Source of the DNA: RGIG6353 sp964650465 | GTDB taxonomy: Bacteria > Bacillota > Clostridia > Oscillospirales > SIG627 | Length of the DNA stretch: 64,000 nucleotides | Direction: 5' to 3' | NCBI GenBank assembly: GCA_964650465.1 | Contig: CAZYTA010000003.1 | Location: forward strand, 1-64,000 | Shown: one piece after another, positions 58,550 through 64,000 of the stretch | How the letters are laid out: each line of letters begins with the position of its first letter | Numbering within the stretch: the stretch's first letter is position 1 | Notes under the pieces: model-generated | Told to the model about the DNA's origin: nothing | Databases searched by the model: none | What the model saw: only the letters and a program-made list of their open reading frames with translations | Translations under genes and position numbers: made by a program

Positions 58550-59533
58550 TCACTTAACCGTAAGCACTACCTTGCCGACGTTTTCTCCTCTTTCGAGAAT
58601 GGCATGAGCTTCTTCCGCCTCGGTTATGGGGAGCACCTTATAGATAGTAGGCTTTACCTTTCCCTCCGATATCTTGGGGAAAACATTTTTCACAAGCTCG
58701 GAAAGTATGAACGCCTTCATTTCGGGGGTTCTTGAACGAAGTGTGCTTCCGACTATTCTTACATTGCGGACATAGATGTTTTTCAAATCTATTTCAGTTT
58801 TCTGTCCTGCAAGTGCGGCAATCATTATCCATCTTGCGCCGTGCTTAAGGTAATGGAGACACTCGCCCATGTAGGAGCCGCCAAGACAGTCTATGGCAAC
58901 ATCAACACCGTTTCCGTTTTCAAGCTCGGACTTTAATACATCCGCTGTCTTTTCCTTTGACATATCAATAACCACATCTGCTCCGAGGTGACTTATTGAA
59001 TTCTTCTTCTCCTCGTTAAGCACTGAGGTGATTACCCGTATTCCAAACGCCTTTGCCATAGGGATGATTACGCTGGCAAGACCCGAAGCGCCCGCATGCA
59101 TAAGGAGTGTATTACCCTCTTTTATACCGCCTTCAATAAAGAGATTAAGGTATGCTGTGGCGAATGCCTCGGGGATAGCCGCCGCTTCTACCATGGAGCA
59201 GTTTTCGGGAACGGGCATGAGCATATCATACTTCACGGCTACATATTCCGCATATCCGCCGCCTCCCAGAAGTGCACATACCTTGTCGCCGATTTTCCAG
59301 GACGATTTTGCCTTTGCCTCCTCGCCTATTTCTGTAATGACACCCGAAATTTCAAGTCCCATCCATTCGGGACAGCCGGGAGGAGGGGGATAATCCCCTG
59401 CCCTCTGCATAAGGTCAGCACGGTTAAGCGCTGCGCAGTGTATTTCAACAAGCACCTCTTCACTCTTTATCACAGGGTCGGGAACATTGCTCCACGACAG
59501 TGAATTATCTTTATTTACAAGTATTGCTTTCAT
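58550..59533 (-). CDS. Quinone oxidoreductase-type NAD(P)H dehydrogenase
   Basis: A 327-residue zinc-free medium-chain reductase (QOR/PIG3 type). ALNRADLMQRAGDYPPPPGC is the signature start, followed by GLEISGVITEIGEEA and LLGGGGYAEYVAV. The Rossmann loop is HAGASGLASVIIPMAKAFG. It reduces quinones or activated alkenes with NADPH. The start overlaps the Gfo/Idh/MocA stop in ATGA form; last gene of a three-gene operon. In this setting an enone arising from an oxidised sugar is a possible substrate, but that is speculation. Confidence 0.88.
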   Translation of the reverse strand: MKAILVNKDNSLSWSNVPDPVIKSEEVLVEIHCAALNRADLMQRAGDYPPPPGCPEWMGLEISGVITEIGEEAKAKSSWKIGDKVCALLGGGGYAEYVAVKYDMLMPVPENCSMVEAAAIPEAFATAYLNLFIEGGIKEGNTLLMHAGASGLASVIIPMAKAFGIRVITSVLNEEKKNSISHLGADVVIDMSKEKTADVLKSELENGNGVDVAIDCLGGSYMGECLHYLKHGARWIMIAALAGQKTEIDLKNIYVRNVRIVGSTLRSRTPEMKAFILSELVKNVFPKISEGKVKPTIYKVLPITEAEEAHAILERGENVGKVVLTVK

Positions 59534-60537
59534 ATTTCAATATCCTTTCCGCATGCCTTTAAAACATATTTATAAAGCATAAGCTCATAATCAGGTGTGT
59601 ATGGATTTGTTTTTTCGCCTCTTACCATTGATGCAAAGGACAGCATCATCGGGTCATAACGGTCATGTACGGGACTTTCGGTATATGTGCCCTCTGTTCT
59701 CCAATCATCAATTTCGGGAGAAACTGTCATACCTGTTATCTGTCCGCCCTGCACATTTTTCTCCATGGGCTTGATTTCCACCGTCTTTTTTGTACCTGTT
59801 ACCACAAGCTGACGTCTTAAAAATCCTCCCTTTTCGGCAGAGGTGGTCTTTGCGAAAGAAACACCGTTTTCGTATTCAAAAACAGCCATGCCGAAATCTT
59901 TACTTGTAACGCCGCTGTCCCCTGTACACTTATTCAAGGGAATTACCATTTGCGGCTCTCCCTGCAAGGTGAGCATAAGGTCAACAAGATGACAGCCGAG
60001 AAAGAACATCATACCTCCGGGGAAGCACTCTAACCACTGACGGTTTTGGGGTGTGTGGAGACAGTTCATCTGCGCTTCAACGCTGATTATATCGCCAAGC
60101 TCACCTTTTTTTACAGCGTCAATCAATTGTGAAATATAAGGATTGTAGCGGTACATGTAACCTGTATGGAAGGTCTTTTTGCTCTTCTTGACAGCCTCTA
60201 TCATCTTTTCAAAAGAAGCGAGGTCTGTGCCGCCCGGTTTTTCCATATGTATATGCTTTCCGTGCTGTGCGGCAAGAATTGTATATTTGGTGAGATGTAT
60301 CTCATCCGTCTCTATTGTAACAGCCTCAATAGTTTCGTCATTGAGTATTTCATCAAGAGTAAGCTCGGGATAACCTTCAAGAACTCCAAGAGATTTGGGG
60401 AACTTCTCTCGCTCGTTTTCGGGAAGTGCATAGCCCGCTATTTCAAATACATCGGGAAACTTCTTAAGCGATGCAAAAATCGAGGTTGCATGGCTGAGAG
60501 TATTGAGTCCTATCTGTGCAATTCTGATTTTTCTCAT
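59530..60537 (-). CDS. Gfo/Idh/MocA-family oxidoreductase
   Basis: A 335-residue dehydrogenase. IRIAQIGLNTLSHATSIFAS is the degenerate Rossmann start. KHIHMEKPGGTDLASFEKMI has the catalytic EKP Lys, and FHTGYMYRYNPYISQLIDAV and GGMMFFLGCHLVDLMLTLQG (His) the C-terminal domain. The start at 60537 overlaps the upstream stop codon in ATGA form; a longer frame is not supported. Middle gene of the operon, suggesting sugar or glycoside oxidation coupled to the two flanking dehydrogenases. Not closely similar to the copy at 34269. Confidence 0.87.
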   Translation of the reverse strand: MRKIRIAQIGLNTLSHATSIFASLKKFPDVFEIAGYALPENEREKFPKSLGVLEGYPELTLDEILNDETIEAVTIETDEIHLTKYTILAAQHGKHIHMEKPGGTDLASFEKMIEAVKKSKKTFHTGYMYRYNPYISQLIDAVKKGELGDIISVEAQMNCLHTPQNRQWLECFPGGMMFFLGCHLVDLMLTLQGEPQMVIPLNKCTGDSGVTSKDFGMAVFEYENGVSFAKTTSAEKGGFLRRQLVVTGTKKTVEIKPMEKNVQGGQITGMTVSPEIDDWRTEGTYTESPVHDRYDPMMLSFASMVRGEKTNPYTPDYELMLYKYVLKACGKDIEI

Positions 60538-61553
60538 TTTAACATGCTCCAATCAAACAAGATAGTTGACGGAAATTCACGGTCTGTTGCAAGTCGTGTA
60601 TAGACCTCGCCGCAATTTTCCGGAGAATGGATTTCCTTTATAAGAGGCTTAATGTCAATTCTGCCGTATTCTATAAGCTTGAACATAGCCTTAATATCAT
60701 CGGGGTGTGTAAACCAACCCGGGTGAGACTCAAAGTCGGGGCGTGCCATTGTGTGAGCACCTATAAGAGTAATGCCGGGGAAATGTACCTTTCTGTAATA
60801 ATCTATGGTAAATTCCTTATCTCTTGTACAGCCAAGCAACGCCACCCTGCCAAATCTTGCCATGCAGTCAAGAGCGCCGTCAAGTCCTGCACCTACACCT
60901 GTAACCTCAATAGCCACATTTACTCCGCCGCCCGACACTTTTCTGACCTTTGAAGCAAAGCCCTCATCATAAGGGTCAAAGGCATAATCCGCTCCTGCTT
61001 CAAGAGCTTCTTTTCTGCGGCTTTCAACTGGGTCAACAGCAATAATCGGTGCGGCGCCTGCCGTTTTCAGCTGACGGACAGCAATCTGTCCAAGGAGTCC
61101 CAATCCCATAACAAGAGCTGATTCTCCTATTTCGAGCCTTGTCTTTCTGACAGCGGCAAGGGGGAAGGTCACAATATAGCACATAGCCGCCTCGGAAAGT
61201 GATATTTTATCGTTAATCTTTACAACATTGTACACGTTCATTGTTTTGTAACGGCTATGAGTTCCTGTAAATACCGCCACTCTGTCACCTATCTCAAATT
61301 CTGTAACCGCCGAGCCTTTGGCTACAACAATGCCTGAGCTGCTGTAGCCCAGATATCTGGGGAAAACAACATTGCCTTCCTTGCTTCCCGCAACATTCGG
61401 GTCGCCTGTCAGGTTTGCTCTTTCGGTACCCGGACTTACGGCACTGAAGGCTGTCTCCACAACCACCTGTCTGTCTTGCGGCTCTGTATAAGGTGCATCA
61501 AGCAGTTCTGCTGTATTCACCTTTGTAAAAACGATTTGTTTGTTTTGTTTCAT
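60534..61553 (-). CDS. Medium-chain (zinc-binding type) dehydrogenase
   Basis: A 339-residue MDR protein. It lacks the catalytic CGxCGTD loop (ETAFSAVSPGTERANLTGDP stands there) and the structural cysteines, as in the bacteriochlorophyllide/BchC-like and threonine-dehydrogenase-related group. The N terminus QIVFTKVNTAELLDAP, VAVFTGTHSRYKTMNVYNVV and the Rossmann loop VMGLGLLGQIAVRQLK fit that group. The start is set at 61553 with GGAGGA upstream. First gene of the operon with Gfo/Idh/MocA and QOR, divergent from an AraC gene 107 bp away, its probable regulator. Confidence 0.8.
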   Translation of the reverse strand: MKQNKQIVFTKVNTAELLDAPYTEPQDRQVVVETAFSAVSPGTERANLTGDPNVAGSKEGNVVFPRYLGYSSSGIVVAKGSAVTEFEIGDRVAVFTGTHSRYKTMNVYNVVKINDKISLSEAAMCYIVTFPLAAVRKTRLEIGESALVMGLGLLGQIAVRQLKTAGAAPIIAVDPVESRRKEALEAGADYAFDPYDEGFASKVRKVSGGGVNVAIEVTGVGAGLDGALDCMARFGRVALLGCTRDKEFTIDYYRKVHFPGITLIGAHTMARPDFESHPGWFTHPDDIKAMFKLIEYGRIDIKPLIKEIHSPENCGEVYTRLATDREFPSTILFDWSMLK

Positions 61554-61660
61554 GTCAATATCCTCCGTATTTTCAATTGTAGCATATTGACAAGCTTTGC
61601 GAAATACCATATAATATACAAAAAGGGTAATATTCTATACTGAATAAGGACGTATTTTGA

Positions 61661-62410
61661 ATGAATCGCAATATTTTATATAATAACTTCTATTTTAACA
61701 AATATCATTACAAGGGCTACAGATACACAGACAACACAAAGGGGTCGCCCTTGAATTATCTTGCATGTATGCTCAAGGGAAAATGCAAAATTGCAAGCAT
61801 CGAAAACACCATTGAAGTAAATGAGGGAGAAGCCTTCTATATCCCCAAAGGTCTGCCGTACGAATCCTACTGGTACGGTAACGATGATATTTCTTTTCTT
61901 TCCTTTGGCTTTGACAGGCTGGACACGTCTGACAAAACTCAGCTGAAGCTGCAAGTCATAGAATGCTCCGAGGCTCTGCGTGACCGTATCATGCAGCTTT
62001 CGGTTAGCGACACCTCCTGTAAAACACTGGCTGAATTTTACAGCATTATGTCCGAGCTGCTTCCCGTAATGGAGCAAAAAGAAATAAAGAGGGATGAGTT
62101 GTTGCTGAAGAAAGCTATAGATTACATAGAATTCAACGCCGATTGCTCCGTGGGAGATATTGCAAGAGCTGTTCATATAAGTGAGCCTTATGTATATGTG
62201 CTGTTCAAAAAGCATCTTGGCACAACGCCAAATGACTACAGACAAAAATTCATATGTGAAAAAGGCCGACAGCTGTTGCTGTCGACCAATAAAACGGTTG
62301 AAGAAATAAGCGAAATGCTGAAAATCAGCTCTGCCTCCTATTTAAGAAAGCTCTTGAAAAAGCATATCGGAATGACGCCCAGAGAAATCAGGAAGGACAG
62401 TATGATTTAA
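61661..62410 (+). CDS. AraC-family transcriptional regulator
   Basis: A 249-residue regulator with a short cupin-like sensing half (SIENTIEVNEGEAFYIPKGL, PYESYWYGNDDISFLSFGF) and a HTH pair (YIEFNADCSVGDIARAVHIS, EPYVYVLFKKHLGTTPNDYR, TVEEISEMLKISSASYLRKL-LKKHIGMTPREI). Divergent from the three-gene dehydrogenase operon, its likely target, and convergent with the GH20-like gene, whose 3' end overlaps by 4 bp. AAGGACG is the ribosome site. Confidence 0.88.
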   Translation: MNRNILYNNFYFNKYHYKGYRYTDNTKGSPLNYLACMLKGKCKIASIENTIEVNEGEAFYIPKGLPYESYWYGNDDISFLSFGFDRLDTSDKTQLKLQVIECSEALRDRIMQLSVSDTSCKTLAEFYSIMSELLPVMEQKEIKRDELLLKKAIDYIEFNADCSVGDIARAVHISEPYVYVLFKKHLGTTPNDYRQKFICEKGRQLLLSTNKTVEEISEMLKISSASYLRKLLKKHIGMTPREIRKDSMI

Positions 62411-63396
62411 AAGTCCTTCATATGCTCTGCCATCAAATGTATATTGGCAATTATCTCATCAGCATTTTCGTTTAAAGTATGACACCACGGGGCAACCATA
62501 AAGCCCTTTAAAGCACCTTCGGGTGCTATTTTTTTATACACCTCTATCATATCGGGTGCATTGTAGGGAGTTTCGCCCCATTTTGAGAAGCAGGGCACAA
62601 GTCCGTAGCCCAGAGGCGCACTGTTTATCATGTCCTCACGCATTTTAACATATCCCGGGTCCTCCTCAATATAAGTCAGATTCATTTGATTATACGGGAA
62701 GGTGTTTGCATAAAAATCAATATCAGCCTGTCTGCAATCGGATATTTTTTTAAAATGCTCTCTTTTGAAGGCGAAATAATACCAAGGTGAAAGAATCACA
62801 CTGTCGGTATCAAACCTCTTTTTAAACTCCTCCGGCTGTTCGCAACAAATGTCTGCCCATATCCAGGGCTTTGCACCAAGGTCGGTCACTGTGTCGCAAA
62901 GGAACTTCAAATCGTGCCAAAGGAGCTCTCCCCTTCTGAAATTAACAAGCCCCTCGTAGTTTCTGAGGATATTTACATTACCCTCTTCATCCATTCCCAA
63001 ATGGATGTACTCGGGTTTTTCAAAAAGGTCATATATCTCCTGTATCAGGTCACGGCAAACATCATAATAAACCTTTGTTGAGAGAAGCTTGCGGTATTCG
63101 CCAAGCCATAGACAGTGAGTAGCAGAAAAATTGAGCTTGGGTATCAAAGTAATTCCCATATTGCGCAATCGCTCTATCTCCTTCTTCACACGGTAATAGC
63201 TCCATGCACCGTCAACGGCAAGCTCGGGGTGGCTCTTCCACTCTATTCCCTCTCCTATATCAAGGACAATCATATTGATGCCTGATTTTTGAGCCTCTGC
63301 GGTTATGCGCTCCCACGCTTCGTCATGGAATTCAAGATAATCAACTTTTTTTCGCCACATCTCGACGCCAAGTGTGGCATATAAAGACCAAATCAT
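62407..63396 (-). CDS. GH20-like TIM-barrel glycosidase
   Basis: A 329-residue cytoplasmic TIM barrel. KVDYLEFHDEAWERITAEAQ and INMIVLDIGEGIEWKSHPEL begin it. LIPKLNFSATHCLWLGEYRK and YIHLGMDEEGNVNIL follow, the latter with an Asp-Glu pair like the catalytic D-E of GH20 hexosaminidases. AKPWIWADICCEQPEEFKKR is the strand after it. It resembles uncharacterised GH20-related proteins in gut Firmicutes. Activity on amino-sugar or other beta-glycosides is likely but not shown. Monocistronic, or distal to the partial gene at the right edge (79 bp, terminator between). Confidence 0.68.
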   Translation of the reverse strand: MIWSLYATLGVEMWRKKVDYLEFHDEAWERITAEAQKSGINMIVLDIGEGIEWKSHPELAVDGAWSYYRVKKEIERLRNMGITLIPKLNFSATHCLWLGEYRKLLSTKVYYDVCRDLIQEIYDLFEKPEYIHLGMDEEGNVNILRNYEGLVNFRRGELLWHDLKFLCDTVTDLGAKPWIWADICCEQPEEFKKRFDTDSVILSPWYYFAFKREHFKKISDCRQADIDFYANTFPYNQMNLTYIEEDPGYVKMREDMINSAPLGYGLVPCFSKWGETPYNAPDMIEVYKKIAPEGALKGFMVAPWCHTLNENADEIIANIHLMAEHMKDF

Positions 63397-63420
63397 TATA
63401 ACACCTCATTTCAACTGTGA

Positions 63421-63470
63421 TAAAGGGGATGTTAAAAAAGCTCAAAAGTTTTTTTAAACAGCCCCTTTAT
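63421..63470 (-). terminator. Terminator of the right-edge gene
   Basis: TAAAGGGGATGTTTAA-type arms: AAAGGGG...TTAAAAAA with TTTTTTTAAACAGCCCCTTT. Imperfect but long stem with U-rich end, right after the stop. Confidence 0.75.
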
Positions 63471-63474
63471 GCTT

Positions 63475-64000
63475 TTAATAGAGTCTGACCTTTTCAATAT
63501 CTACAGGCATATCCACTTTCGGCTCTGTCCAATCCGAGGGATTTTCAACAGTTGCACCGCTGACACCGATAACCACATGAGCACGTGTGGTAAGGTCTGT
63601 CATAGCCTCTGCCTTGTAGGAGAAGTTAAATTTGCCCTTGGGAACTTCAAGCTTACCTGTAAAGGTGATCTCCTTAACATGAGCTTCATCGTCTACCCAC
63701 TTGCCTTCTGCATCGTAGATTTGAGTGTAGTAGTTAAGGTATGCCTTGTTTTCATCGGGATAATACTCAATGAAATCACCGCCGTGAAGCTCTGCATCAA
63801 AGGCAATTGTCTTGCCGTCAACTGTCAGAGAAGGATTTTTCACAGGTGCATCAATAGGCTCAAATGCCACAAGGTCGTCAATCTTGACACCGCTGCAGCT
63901 TCCGCAAAGGGTAACTGTTACGGAATTGAGCGCACTGAAATTGGCGTGAGCACGGTATGTCTCATAGTTGATACCGCCAGTCGAAATACCGCTGAAGGTA
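63475..64000 (-). CDS. Partial CDS at right edge, uncharacterised
   Basis: An open frame that runs off the window to the right; only the last about 174 residues are seen. GTG at 63868-63870 is not the start: the frame continues upstream with SGISTGGINYETYRAHANFS and ALNSVTVTLCGSCSGVKIDD, then LVAFEPIDAPVKNPSLTVDG, FIEYYPDENKAYLNYYTQIY and ITFTGKLEVPKGKFNFSYKA. It is rich in beta-strand pattern and Tyr, with two cysteines in CGSC. Could be the C-terminal part of a carbohydrate-binding or phage-like structural protein; no family recognised. Confidence 0.6.
   Translation of the reverse strand, partial: TFSGISTGGINYETYRAHANFSALNSVTVTLCGSCSGVKIDDLVAFEPIDAPVKNPSLTVDGKTIAFDAELHGGDFIEYYPDENKAYLNYYTQIYDAEGKWVDDEAHVKEITFTGKLEVPKGKFNFSYKAEAMTDLTTRAHVVIGVSGATVENPSDWTEPKVDMPVDIEKVRLY

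Overview
The window looks like a chromosomal segment of an anaerobic, spore-forming Firmicute of class Clostridia, probably a gut member of the Oscillospirales/Ruminococcaceae or a near relative. The pointers are two CotF-type spore coat proteins, AddB, an Hsp33, a PPi-type phosphofructokinase, ECF vitamin transporters under THF and FMN riboswitches, many AraC regulators and sugar enzymes, low-to-moderate GC, and AGGAGG-type ribosome binding sites. This is inferred from protein families; no marker gene was compared. A run of 100 Ns (16834-16933) shows it is a draft or metagenome assembly.

Layout. 1-2245: a PH-domain membrane protein operon with a divergent Xre regulator, then two spore coat genes. 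2327-7317: one + strand operon running rlmD, a PHP phosphatase, a DMT transporter and two paralogous TIM-barrel sugar isomerases. 7319-10746: a minus-strand polyol/pentose-phosphate cluster (EEP phosphohydrolase, rpe, GatD-like dehydrogenase) facing a DeoR regulator whose likely operators can be read. 10754-16539: addB divergent from a polyprenyl synthetase and a D,D-carboxypeptidase. 16651-19427: a tRNA-Arg(CCG) followed by tandem copies of its own 3' end, an array of tiny hairpins and a broken phage-type polyvalent protein, which together read as the scar of a mobile element. 19431-24408: a BMP-type ABC importer. 24777-28839: a phosphatase plus four tandem TIM-barrel paralogues. 28948-38135: AraC-regulated accessory and sugar genes, a Gfo/Idh/MocA plus TIM-barrel pair, and a short SulP transporter with an Lrp regulator. 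38114-41080: a lipoprotein, an unassigned RNA-like fold, and THF riboswitch-folT-folC. 41227-49452: a glycosidase, a MATE exporter, pfp, hslO, small enzymes, VanZ and an FMN riboswitch-ribU. 49604-52820: dsdA between two AraC genes. 52839-57620: an LTA-synthase-like enzyme and argGH. 57734-64000: a CrtO-like membrane protein, a three-gene oxidoreductase operon facing an AraC gene, a GH20-like glycosidase and a partial gene at the right edge.

The theme is intracellular handling of scavenged sugars or sugar conjugates. Seven AP-endonuclase-2-fold isomerases, two Gfo/Idh/MocA dehydrogenases, three Zn/quinone-type dehydrogenases, two glycosidase-like proteins without signal peptides and five AraC regulators lie in 64 kb. 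Housekeeping operons (arg, folate, riboflavin, recombination, cell wall) are interleaved.

The least explained structures are a dispersed ~100-bp repeat that carries a terminator-like hairpin and occurs as four full copies plus about three 'solo' derivatives, the tRNA-tail tandem repeat, the hairpin array, and the ~157-nt fold at 38826-38982.
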